Assembly: GCF_029227915.1 (NCBI RefSeq)
Contig: NC_079885.1
Coordinates: 27,965,001-28,029,000 of the forward strand
Direction: 5' to 3'
Source of the DNA: Hydractinia symbiolongicarpus
Lineage: Eukaryota; Cnidaria; Hydrozoa; Anthoathecata; Hydractiniidae
Length of the DNA stretch: 64,000 nt
Shown here: piece by piece, positions 1-10,430 of the stretch
Layout: the number at the start of each line of letters is the position of its first letter
Numbering within the stretch: position 1 is the stretch's first letter
Made by a program: the position numbers and the translations under genes
Notes under the pieces: generated by a model
The model's input: only the letters and a program-made list of their open reading frames with translations
Database searches by the model: none
Told to the model about the DNA's origin: nothing

Positions 1-2613
1 TTTGTACTGTGGGACCAATCCTAGCCGTTAGCGCGCGTTGAAGAAATAGAGACAGTTTTAAATACTACATTTCATTGACTTTCTAACGGTATCAGTCCGT
101 TTCAACTACAACGGTAGCGTCACATATTCGTACCAACATGTACTTAATGATTTTTTTCCGATATTAATAAGTTGTATCGCTTTTAACAGTGAAACGATTG
201 ACTGTGGGACTTGATTGAACTGATCTTGGACTGTGACCTTATAAATTAGATAAGTGAGCCAATTGGACTGCAAGAAGTAACATTCTTCTTAATTTGACAT
301 GACTGCCGGAACTCAGCGATTTCACTGGGCGCTGTGGTGGTACTTCATTTAAAAATTTAGATAAATAAGTCATTTCTTACTGTAGGACCAATCCTAGCCC
401 TTAGCCCGCGCTGAAGAAAGAGAAACAGTTTTAAAAACTACATTTCATTGACTCTATAACGGTATCAGTCCGCTTCAATTACAACGGTTGCGTCACATAT
501 TTGTACCAACATGTATTTAGCGATATTTTTCTCATTTACTAGGTTGAATCGTTTTTAACAGTGAAAGGATTGACTGTGGGACTTATTTGAACTGATTCTG
601 GACTTTGACCTCAAAAATGTGATAAATGACACAATTGGACCCAAGAAATTACATTCTTCTTAATTTGACATGATTTCTGGAATTCAGCGGTTACACTCGG
701 CCCTATGGTAGCGCTTCACTTAAAAATTTATATAAAATAAGTCATTTTTTTACTGTGGGACCAATTCTAGCCGTTATGGCGCGCTGAAGAAATAGAGACA
801 GTTTTAAAAACTACATTTCAATGACTTTCTAACGGTATAAATCCTTTTGAGTTACAACGGTTGCGTCACATATTCGTACCAACATGTATTTAGCGATATT
901 TTTCTCATTTTACTAGGTTGAATCGTTTTTAACAGTGAAAGGATTGACTGTGGGACTTATTTGAACTGATTTTGGATTTTGACCTCATAAATGTGATAAA
1001 TGAGACAAGACCCAAGAAATATCATTCTTCTTAATTTGACATGATTGCTGGAATTTACCGATTTCGCTGGGCGCTGTGGTTGCGCTTCATTTAAAAATTT
1101 AGATAAATAAGTCATTTTTTACGGTTGGACCAATCCTAGACGTTAGCGCGCGCTGAAGAAAGAGAGACAGTTTTAAAAACTACCTTTCATTGACTTTCTA
1201 ACGGCATCAGTCCGTTTTAATTGCAACGGTTGCGTCACATATTCGTACCAACATGCATTTAGCGATGTTTTTCTGATTTTACTAGGTTGCATCGCTTTTA
1301 ACAGTGAAAGGATTGACTGTGGGACTTAATTGAAGTGATTCTGGACTGTGACCTTATGAATGTAATAGATGAGCAAATTGGATTCCAAGGAATAACTTTC
1401 TTCTTAATTTCACATGATTGCCGAAATTCATTGAATACACTCGGCCCAATGGTAGCGCTTCACTTAAAAATTTAGATAAACTAAGACATTTTTTACTGTG
1501 GGACCGATCCTAGCCGTTATCGTGGGCTGAAGAAATTGACACAGTTTCAAAAACTACATTTCATTGACTTTCTAACGGTGTAAATCCGCTTAAGTTACAA
1601 TGGTTGCGTCACGTATTCGTACCAACATGTATTTAGTGATTTTTCTCCGATATTACTAAGTTGTACTGATTTTAACAGTGAAAGGATTGACTGTGGGACT
1701 TAATTGAAGTGATTCTGTACTGTGACCTTATAAATGTGATAAATGAGCCAATTGGACTCCAAGGAATAACATTCTTCTTAATTTGACATGATTGCTGGAA
1801 TTCAGCTATTACACTCGGCCCTATCGTAGCGCTTCACTTAAAAATTTATATAAAATAAGTCATTTTTTACTGTGGGACCAATCCTGGCCGTTAGCACGCG
1901 CTGAATAAATAGGAACAGTTTCAAAGACTACATTTCATTGACCTTCTGGCGGTATAAATCCGTTCGAGTTACAACGGTTGCGTCACATAATCGTACCATC
2001 ATGTTTTTAGCGATAGTATTCGGATATTACTAGGTTGCATCGCTTTTAACAGTGAAACGATTGACTGTGGGACTTAATTGAACTTATTTTGGACTGTGAT
2101 CTCATAAATGTGATAAGTGAGACAAGTGGACCCACGAAATAACATTCTTCTTACCTTGACATGATTGCTGGAATTTACTGATTTCACTGGGCGCTGTGGT
2201 AGCGCTTCATTTAAAAATTTAGATAAATAAGTCATTTTTTACGGTTGAACCAATCCTAGCCGTTAGTGCGCGCTGAAGAAAGAGAGACAGTTTTAAAAAC
2301 TACATATCATTGACTTTCTAACGGTATCAGTCCGTCTCAATTACAACGGTTGCGTCACATATTCGTACCAAAATGTACTTAATGATTTTTTTCCGATATT
2401 ACTAAATTGTATCGCTTTTAACAGTGAAACGATTGACTGTGGGACTTAATTGAACTGATCTTGGACTGTGACTTTATAAATTTGATAAGTGAGACAATTG
2501 GACTGCAAGAAGTAACATTCTTCTTAATTTGACATGACTGCCGGAACTCAGCGATTTCACTGGGCGCTGTGGTGGTACTTCATTTATAAATTTAGATAAA
2601 TAAGTCATTTCTT
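1..2613 (+). repeat. Satellite monomers m1-m7 (lead-in block)
   Basis: Monomers start at 6, 379, 752, 1121, 1495, 1869 and 2241; bases 1-5 are the tail of a preceding unit. m2 and m3 recur as m8 and m9 (offsets 2235 and 2236 bp, six monomers). The second half of m1 matches the second half of m7, so a six-monomer repeat begins inside m1. m6 (marked CTGAATAAATAGG) and m7 recur at 9314 and 9686, about 7445 bp away. m3 lacks about 5 bp near 1005 (GAGACAAGACCC, where others read GAGACAATTGGACCC). No gene is visible. Confidence 0.9.
2191..2205. other. GCGCT/AGCGC hairpin, example in m6
   Basis: GCGCTGTGGTAGCGC forms a 5-bp perfect stem with a 5-nt loop near the 3' end of the monomer. The third 3'-end type, CGCTGTTTGGAGCG, keeps a 4-bp stem despite a changed loop. 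The CTCGGCCCTATGG type has lost the left arm. Confidence 0.6.
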
Positions 2614-4210
2614 ACTGTAGGACCAATCCTAGCCCTTAGCCCGCGCTGAAGAAAGAGAAACAGTTTTAAAAACTACATTTCATTGACTCTCTAACGGTAT
2701 CAGTCCGTTTCAATTACAACGGTTGCGTCACATATTTATACCAACATGTATTTAGCGATATTTTTCTCATTTTACTAGGTTGAATCGTTTTTAACAGTGA
2801 AAGGATTGACTGTGGGACTTATTTGAACTGATTTTGGACTTTGACCTCAAAAATGTGATAAATGACACAATTGGACCCAAGAAATTACATTCTTCTTAAT
2901 TTGACATGATTTTTGGAATTCAGCGATTACACTCGGCCCTATGGTAGCGCTTCACTTAAAAATTTATATCAAATAAGTCATTTTTTTACTGTGGGACCAA
3001 TCCTAGCCGTTATGGCGCGCTGAAGAAATGGAGACAGTTTTAAAAACTACATTTCAATGACTTTCTAACGGTATAAATCCGTTTGAGTTACAACGGTTGC
3101 GTCACATATTCGTACCAACATGTATTTAGCGATAGTATTCGGATATTACTACGATGCATCGCTTTTGACAGTGAAACGATTGCCTGTGGGACTTAATTGA
3201 AGTGATTCTGGACTGTGACCTTGTGAATGTGATAGATGAGCCAATTGGATTCCAGGAATAACATTCATCTTAATTTGACATGATTGCTGCAATTCAGCGA
3301 TTACACTCGGCCCAATGGTAGCGCTTCTCTAAAAAATTTAGATAAAATAAGTCATTTTTTACTGTGGGACCAATCCTAGCCGTTAGCGCGGGCTGAAGAA
3401 ATAGAGGCAGTTTCAAAAACTAAATTTCATTGTCTTTCTAACAGTGTCAATCCGCTTAACTTATAACGGTTGCGTCACATATTCGTGCCAACATGCATTT
3501 AGCGATATTCTTCTGATTTTACTCGGTTGCATCGCTTTTAACAGCGAAAGGATTGACTGTGGGACTTAATTGAACAGATTTTGAACTTTGACCTCATCAA
3601 TGTGATAAATGAGACAATTGGACCCAAGGAATAACATTCTTCTTAATTTGACATGATTGCTGGAACTTACCGATTTCGCTGGGCGCTGTGGTAGCGTTTT
3701 ATCAAAAAGATTGGATAAATAAGTCATTTTGTACTGTGGGACCAATCCTAGCCGTTAGCGCGCGTTAAAGAAAGAGACAGTTTTAAATACTACATTTCAT
3801 TGACTTTCTAACGGTATCAGTCCGTTTTATTTACAACGGTTGCGTCACATATTCGTACCAACATGCATTTAGCGATATTCTTCTGATTTTACTAGGTTGC
3901 ATCGCTTTTAACAGTGAAAGGATTGACTGTGGGATTAATTAAACTAATATTGGACTTTGACCTCATAAATGTGATAAATGAGACAATTGGACCCAAGAAA
4001 TAACATTCTTCTTAATTTGACATGATTCTGGAATTTACCGATTTCGCTGGGCGCTGTGGTAGCGTTTTATAAAAAAGTTTAGATAAATAAGTCATTTTGT
4101 ACGGTGGAACCAATCCTAGCCGTTAGCGCGCATTCAAGAAATAGAGACAGTTTTAAATACTACATTTCATTGACTTTCTAACGGCATCAGTCCGTTTCAA
4201 CTGCAACGGT

Positions 4211-4238
4211 TGCGTCACATATTCGTACCAACATGTAC
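4211..4238. other. Conserved TTCGTACCAACATG block, example in m12
   Basis: CATATTCGTACCAACATG is among the least variable stretches across the array and is retained in nearly all units. In units reading CATGTAC it contains a small dyad, GTAC-CAACAT-GTAC (4225-4238). The left half resembles the CENP-B box core (TTCG, four bases, A), but the CGGG half is absent: 6 of the 9 core positions match. A binding role is only speculation. Confidence 0.5.
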
Positions 4239-4440
4239 TTAATGATTTTTTTCCGATATTACTAAGTTGTATAGCTTTTAACAGTGAAACGATTGACTGT
4301 GGGACTTAATTGAACTGATCTTGGACTGTGCTTTTATAAATGTGATAAGTGAGACAATTGGACCCAAGAAATAACATTCTTCTTACCTTGACATGATTGC
4401 TGGAATTTACCGATTTCACAGGGCGCTGTGGTAGCGCTTC

Positions 4441-4472
4441 ATTTAAAAATTTAGATAAATAAGTCATTTTTT
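4441..4472. other. AT-rich monomer end, example in m12
   Basis: The last 32 bp of the unit contain only three G or C. They carry A and T runs next to the start of the following unit and its GC box. This AT-rich end is a feature of every monomer, in two main forms (AGATAAATAAG and TATATAAAATAAG). A role in DNA bending or nucleosome phasing is conceivable but untested. Confidence 0.65.
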
Positions 4473-4496
4473 ACGGTTGGACCAATCCTAGCCGTT

Positions 4497-4506
4497 AGCG
4501 CGCGCT
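4497..4506. other. AGCGCGCGCT palindrome (GC box), example in m13
   Basis: This is a perfect 10-bp palindrome of alternating purines and pyrimidines in an AT-rich unit. It occurs about 25 bp into many monomers (another clean example is at 1145-1154). In other monomers it is degraded, often by changes expected from CpG deamination (GCACGCGC, GTGCGCGC, GCGCATGC, GCGCGTGC). Its protein-binding or Z-DNA potential is inference only. Confidence 0.75.
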
Positions 4507-4552
4507 GAAGAAAGAGAGACAGTTTTAAAAATCTACATTTCATTGAATTTCT

Positions 4553-4582
4553 AACGGCATCAGTCCGTTTCAATTACAACGG
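4553..4582. other. AACGG-CCGTT-AACGG competing stems, example in m13
   Basis: AACGG (4553-4557), CCGTT (4565-4569) and AACGG (4578-4582) follow each other, so the central CCGTT can pair with either flank (5-bp stems, loops of 7 and 8 nt). The arrangement is present in most monomers with minor changes. The first two elements are removed in the 342-bp truncated monomers. Confidence 0.6.
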
Positions 4583-7500
4583 TTGCGTCACATATTCGTA
4601 CAAACATGCATTTATTAATATTTTTCCGATATTTTTAAGTTATATCGCTTTTAACAGTGAAACGATTGCCTGTGGGACTTGATTGAACTGATTTTGGACT
4701 TTGACCTCATAAATGTGATAAATGAGACAATTGGACCCAAGGAATAACATTCTTCTTAATGTGACATGATTCTGGAATTTACCGATTTTGCTGGGCGCTG
4801 TGGTAGCGTTTTATAAAAAAGTTTAGATAAATAAGTCATTTTGTACGGTGGAACCAATCCTAGCCGTTAGCGCGCATTCAAGAAATACAGACAGTTTTAA
4901 ATACTACATTTCATTGACTTTCTAACGGCATCAGTCCGTTTCAACTGCAACGGTTGCGTCACATATTCGTACCAACATGTACTTAATGATTTTTTTCCGA
5001 TATTACTAAGTTGTATAGCTTTTAACAGTGAAACGATTGACTGTGGGACTTAATTGAACTGATCTTGGACTGTGATTTTATAAATGTGATAAGTGAGACA
5101 ATTGGACCCAAGAAATAACATTCTTCTTACCTTGACATGATTGCTGGAATTTACCGATTTCACAGGGCGCTGTGGTAGCGCTTCATTAAAAAATTTAGAT
5201 AAATAAGTCATTTTTTACTGTTGGACCAATCCCAGCCGTTAGCACGCGCTGAAGAAAGAGAGACAGTTTTAAAACTACATCTCATTGACTCTGTAACGGC
5301 ATCAGTCCGTTTCAATTACAACGGTTGCGTCACATATTCGTACCAACATGTATTTAGCGATATTTTTCTGATTTTACTAGGTTGCATCGCATTTAACAGT
5401 GAAAGGATTGCCTGTGGGACTTGATTGAACTGATTTTGGACTTTGACCTCATAAATGTGATAAATGAGACAATTGGACCCAAGAAGTATCATTCTTCTTA
5501 ATTTGACATGATTGCTAGAATTTACCGATTTCGCTGGGCACTGTGGTAGCGCTTTATTTAAAATTTAGATAAATAAGTCTTTTTTTACTGTGAGACTAAT
5601 CCTGACCGTTAGCACGCGCTGAAGAAATAGAGACATTCTCAAAAAGTAAATTTCATTGACTTCTTGGTGGTATCAATCCGCTTGAGTTACAACGGTTGCG
5701 TCACATATTTGTACCAACATGTATTTAGCGATAATTTTCTCATTTTACTAGGTTGAATCGTTTTTAACAGTGAAAGGATTGACTGTGGGACTTATTTGAA
5801 CTGATTTTGGACTTTGACCTCAAAAATGTGATAAATGACACAATTGGACCCAAGAAATTACATTCTTTTTAATTTGACATGATTTCTGGAATTCAGCGAT
5901 TACACTCGGCCCTATGGTAGCGCTTCACTTAAAAATTTATATAAAATAAGTCATTTTTTTTCTGTGGGACCAATCCTAGCCGTTATGGCGCGCTGAAGAA
6001 ATGGAGACAGTTTTAAAAACTACATCTCATTGACTCTGTAACGGCATCAGTCCGTTTCAATTACAACGGTTGCGTCACATATTCGTACCAACATGTATTT
6101 AGCGATATTTTTCTGATTTTACTAGGTTGCATCGCATTTAACAGTGAAAGGATTGCCTGTGGGACTTGATTGAACTGATTTTGGACTTTGACCTCATAAA
6201 TGTGATAAATGAGACAATTGGACCCAAGAAGTATCATTCTTCTTAATTTGACATGATTGCTAGAATTTACCAATTTCGCTGGGCACTGTGGTAGCGCTTT
6301 ATTTAAAATTTAGATAAATAAGTCTTTTTTTACTGTGGGACTAATCCTGACCGTTAGCACGCGCTGAAGAAATAGAGACATTCTCAAAAAGTACATTTCA
6401 TTGACTTCTTGGTGGTATCAATCCGCTTGAGTTACAACGGTTGCGTCACATATTTGTACCAACATGTATTTAGCGATATTTTTCTCATTTTACTAGGCTG
6501 AATCGTTTTTAACAGTGAAAGGACTGACTGTGGGACTTATTTGAACTGATTTTGGACATTGACCTCAAAAATGTGATAAATGACACAATTGGACCCAAGA
6601 AATTACATTCTTCTTAATTTGACATGATTTCTGGAATTCAGCGATTACACTCGGCCCTATGGTAGCGCTTCACTTAAAAATTTATATAAAATAAGTCATT
6701 TTTTTCTGTGGGACCAATCCTAGCCGTTATGGCGCGCTGAAGAAATGGAGACAGTTTTAAAAACTACATTTCAATGACTTTCTAACGGTATAAATCCGTT
6801 TGAGTTACAACGGTTGCGTCACATATTCGTACCAACATGTATTTAGCGATAGTATGCGGATATTACTAGGTTGCATCGCTTTTAACAGTGAAAGGATTGA
6901 CTGTGGGACTTAATTAAACTAATATTGGACTTTGACCTCATAAATGTGATAAATGAGACAATTGGACCCAAGGAATAACATTCTTCTTAATTTGACATGA
7001 TTCTGGAATTTACCGATTTCGCTGGGCGCTGTGGTAGCGTTTTATAAAAAAGTTTAGATAAATAAGTCATTTTGTACGGTGGAACCAATCCTAGCCGTTA
7101 GCGCGCATTCAAGAAATAGAGACAGTTTTAAATACTACATTTCATTGACTTTCTAACGGCATCAGTCCGTTTCAACTGCAACGGTTGCGTCACATATTCG
7201 TACCAACATGTACTTAATGATTTTTTTCCGATATTACTAAGTTGTATCGCTTTTAACAGTGAAACGATTGACTGTGGGACTTAATTGAACTGATCTTGGA
7301 CTGTGACTTTATAAATTTGATAAGTGAGACAATTGGACTGCAAGAAGTAACATTCTTCTTAATTTGACATGACTGCCGGAACTCAGCGATTTCACTGGGC
7401 GCTGTGGTGGTACTTCATTTATAAATTTAGATAAATAAGTCATTTCTTACTGTAGGACCAATCCTAGCCCTTAGCCCGCGCTGAAGAAAGAGAAACAGTT

Positions 7501-8195
7501 TTAAAAACTACATTTCATTGACTCTCTAACGGTATCAGTCCGTTTCAATTACAACGGTTGCGTCACATATTTATACCAACATGTATTTAGCGATATTTTT
7601 CTCATTTTACTAGGTTGAATCGTTTTTAACAGTGAAAGGATTGACTGTGGGACTTATTTGAACTGATTTTGGACTTTGACCTCAAAAATGTGATAAATGA
7701 CACAATTGGACCCAAGAAATTACATTCTTCTTAATTTGACATGATTTCTGGAATTCAGCGATTACACTCGGCCCTATGGTAGCGCTTCACTTAAAAATTT
7801 ATATCAAATAAGTCATTTTTTTACTGTGGGACCAATCCTAGCCGTTATGGCGCGCTGAAGAAATGGAGACAGTTTTAAAATTTACATTTCAATGACTTTC
7901 TAACGGTATAAATCCGTTTGAGCTACAACGGTTGCGTCACATATTCGTACCAACATGTATTTAGCGATAGTATTCGGATATTACTACGATGCATCGCTTT
8001 TGACAGTGAAACGATTGCCTGTGGGACTTAATTGAAGTGATTCTGGACTGTGACCTTATGAATGTGATAGATGAGCCAATTGGATTTCAGGAATAACATT
8101 CATCTTAATTTGACATGATTGCTGCAATTCAGCGATTACACTCGGCCCAATGGTAGCGCTTCTCTAAAAAAATTAGATAAAATAAGTCATTTTTT

Positions 8196-8566
8196 ACTGT
8201 GGGACCAATCCTAGCCGTTAGCGCGGGCTGAAGAAATAGAGACAGTTTCAAAAACTAAATTTCATTGTCTTTCTAACAGTGTCAATCCGCTTAACTTATA
8301 ACGGTTGCGTCACATATTCGTGCCAACATGCATTTAGCGATATTCTTCTGATTTTACTAGGTTGCATCGCTTTTAACAGTGAAAGGATTGACTGTGGGAC
8401 TTAATTAAACTAATATTGGACTTTGACCTCATAAATGTGATAAATGAGACAATTGGACCCAAGGAATAACATTCTTCTTAATTTGACATGATTCTGGAAT
8501 TTACCGATTTCGCTGGGCGCTGTGGTAGCGTTTTATAAAAAAGTTTAGATAAATAAGTCATTTTGT
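8196..8566 (+). repeat. Chimeric monomer m23 (m10/m11 join)
   Basis: It begins as the m10 type (GCGCGGGCTG, CTAAATTTCATTGTC, CGTGCCAACATGC) but ends as the m11 type (ACTTAATTAAACTAATATTGG), although m10 and m11 are separate consecutive units at 3361 and 3733. This fits an unequal crossover that removed one monomer. Confidence 0.8.
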
Positions 8567-8938
8567 ACGGTGGAACCAATCCTAGCCGTTAGCGCGCATT
8601 CAAGAAATAGAGACAGTTTTAAATACTACATTTCATTGACTTTCTAACGGCATCAGTCCGTTTCAACTGCAACGGTTGCGTCACATATTCGTACCAACAT
8701 GTACTTAATGATTTTTTTCCGATATTACTAAGTTGTATAGCTTTTAACAGTGAAACGATTGACTGTGGGACTTAATTGAACTGATCTTGGACTGTGCTTT
8801 TATAAATGTGATAAGTGAGACAATTGGACCCAAGAAATAACATTCTTCTTACCTTGACATGATTGCTGGAATTTACCGATTTCTCAGGGCGCTGTGGTAG
8901 CGCTTCATTTAAAAATTTAGATAAATAAGTCATTTTTT

Positions 8939-9313
8939 ACGGTTGGACCAATCCTAGCCGTTAGCGCGCGCTGAAGAAAGAGAGACAGTTTTAAAAATCT
9001 ACATTTCATTGAATTTCTAACGGCATCAGTCCGTTTCAATTACAACGGTTGCGTCACATATTCGTACAAACATGCATTTATTAATATTTTTCCGATATTT
9101 TTAAGTTATATCGCTTTTAACAGTGAAACGATTGCCTGTTGGACTTAATTGAAGTGATTCTGTACTGTGACCTTATAAATGTGATAAATGAGCCAATTGG
9201 ACTCCAAGGAATAACATTCTTCTTAATTTGACATGATTGCTGGAATTCAGCTATTACACTCGGCCCTATCGTAGCGCTTCACTTAAAAATTTATATAAAA
9301 TAAGTCATTTTTT
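8939..9313 (+). repeat. Chimeric monomer m25 (m13/m5 join)
   Basis: The first part follows m13 (AAAATCTACATTTC, TTATTAATATTTTTCC). After GATTGCCTGTTGGACTTAATTG it follows m5 (GATTCTGTACTGTG, CAGCTATTACACTCGGCCC). m26 and m27 then continue as m6 and m7, so the join connects two different parts of the older order. Confidence 0.8.
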
Positions 9314-10430
9314 ACTGTGGGACCAATCCTAGCCGTTAGCACGCGCTGAATAAATAGGAACAGTTTCAAAGACTACATTTCATTGACCTTCTGGCGGTAT
9401 AAATCCGTTCGAGTTACAACGGTTGCGTCACATATTCGTACCATCATGTTTTTAGCGATAGTATTCGGATATTACTAGGTTGCATCGCTTTTAACAGTGA
9501 AACGATTGACTGTGGGACTTAATTGAACTTATTTTGGACTGTGATCTCATAAATGTGATAAGTGAGACAAGTGGACCCAAGAAATAACATTCTTCTTACC
9601 TTGACATGATTGCTGGAATTTACCGATTTCACTGGGCGCTGTGGTAGCGCTTCATTTAAAAATTTAGATAAATAAGTCATTTTTTACGGTTGAACCAATC
9701 CTAGCCGTTAGCGCGCGCTGAAGAAAGAGAGACAGTTTTAAAAACTACATATCATTGACTTTCTAACGGTATCAGTCCGTTTCAATTGCAACGGTTGCGT
9801 CACATATTCGTACCAACATGCATTTAGCGATATTTTTCTGATTTTACTAGGTTGCATCGCTTTTAACAGCGAAAGGATTGACTGTGGAACTTAATTGAAC
9901 AGATTTTGGACTTTGACCTCATAAATGTGATAAATGAGACAGTTGGACCCAAGGAATAAAATTCTTCTTAATTTGACATGATTGCTGGAATTTACCGATT
10001 TCGCTGGGCGCTGTGGTAGCGTTTTATCAAAAAGTTTGGATAAATAAGTCATTTTGTACTGTGGGACCAATCCTAGCCGTTAGCGCGCGTTGAAGAAATA
10101 GAGACAGTTTTAAATACTACATTTCATTGACTTTCTAACGGTATCAGTCCGTTTCAACTACAACGGTTGCGTCACATATTCGTACCAACATGTACTTAAT
10201 GATTTTTTTCCGATATTACTAAGTTGTATCGCTTTTAACAGTGAAACGATTGACTGTGGGACTTAATTGAACTGATCTTGGACTGTGACTTTATAAATTT
10301 GATAAGTGAGACAATTGGACTGCAAGAAGTAACATTCTTCTTAATTTGACATGACTGCCGGAACTCAGCGATTTCACTGGGCGCTGTGGTGGTACTTCAT
10401 TTATAAATTTAGATAAATAAGTCATTTCTT

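Larger units (their letters stand above)
4101..4472 (+). repeat. Reference monomer m12 (identical copies elsewhere)
   Basis: This 372-bp unit (136 G+C by hand count) reads identical to m33 (11919), m36 (13034) and m42 (15265), and has one difference from m24 (8567; T at 8884). By contrast it differs from its immediate neighbour m13 at dozens of sites. It is a good reference for the anatomy: ACTGTGGGAC-like start, GC box, CATTTCATTGAC block, AACGG stems, TTCGTACCAACATG block, T-run with CCGATATT, ACTGTGGGAC second copy, CAATTG, ATTCTTCTTA block, GGGCGCTGTGG and an AT-rich end. Confidence 0.9.
2614..7448 (+). repeat. HOR copy, 13 monomers m8-m20 (4835 bp)
   Basis: Monomers start at 2614, 2988, 3361, 3733, 4101, 4473, 4845, 5217, 5587, 5961, 6332, 6705 and 7076. 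The unit opens with m8 (ACTGTAGGACC, TTAGCCCGCG) and m9 (TTATGGCGCGCTG). The same opening pair returns at 7449 and 10431, which defines the repeat. Inside it, m15-m16 and m17-m18 look like a duplicated pair 744 bp apart, and m12, m14 and m20 share the GCGCGCATTCAAG type. m15 and m17 carry CATCTCATTGACTCTGTAAC and a one-base-shorter A run, which opens a short meaningless reading frame. Confidence 0.85.
7449..10430 (+). repeat. HOR copy, shortened to 8 monomers m21-m28 (2982 bp)
   Basis: Monomers start at 7449, 7823, 8196, 8567, 8939, 9314, 9686 and 10058. m21 and m22 match m8 and m9. m23 begins like m10 and ends like m11. m24 matches m12 with one substitution seen (T at 8884). m25 begins like m13 and ends like m5, and m26-m28 then follow the m6, m7, m1 types. 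The block therefore reads as the 13-monomer unit with internal segments removed or swapped, with the joins inside m23 and m25. Confidence 0.82.

Noticed and set aside
1700-1760. TATA-like promoters (CTTATAAATG, TTTATATAAAATAAG) in each monomer
   Set aside because: These are expected by chance in AT-rich DNA repeated 172 times. No downstream gene exists and nothing else supports a transcription start.
2241-2613. tRNA-derived SINE origin (GGTTGAACC in m7 and m27 looks a little like a B box)
   Set aside because: Only these variant monomers have it, through one base change from GGTTGGACC. There is no matching A box at the right distance and no tRNA fold.
4222-4237. True CENP-B box
   Set aside because: Only 6 of the 9 core positions match, with the CGGG half absent. 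That level of match is not convincing in a short motif.
5221-5424. 67-codon open frame on the + strand, seen again at 14154-14357 and 16385-16588
   Set aside because: It starts with TTG inside CTGTTGGACC of the m15-type monomer and stays open only because that type has one A less in its A run. It has no ribosome binding site, no recognisable domain and the same base composition as the array. The three copies are similar because the monomers are copies of one another.
6061-6273. 70-codon open frame on the - strand
   Set aside because: It lies wholly inside satellite monomer m17, with no domain, no promoter and no counterpart kept open in most other monomers. It is a chance frame.
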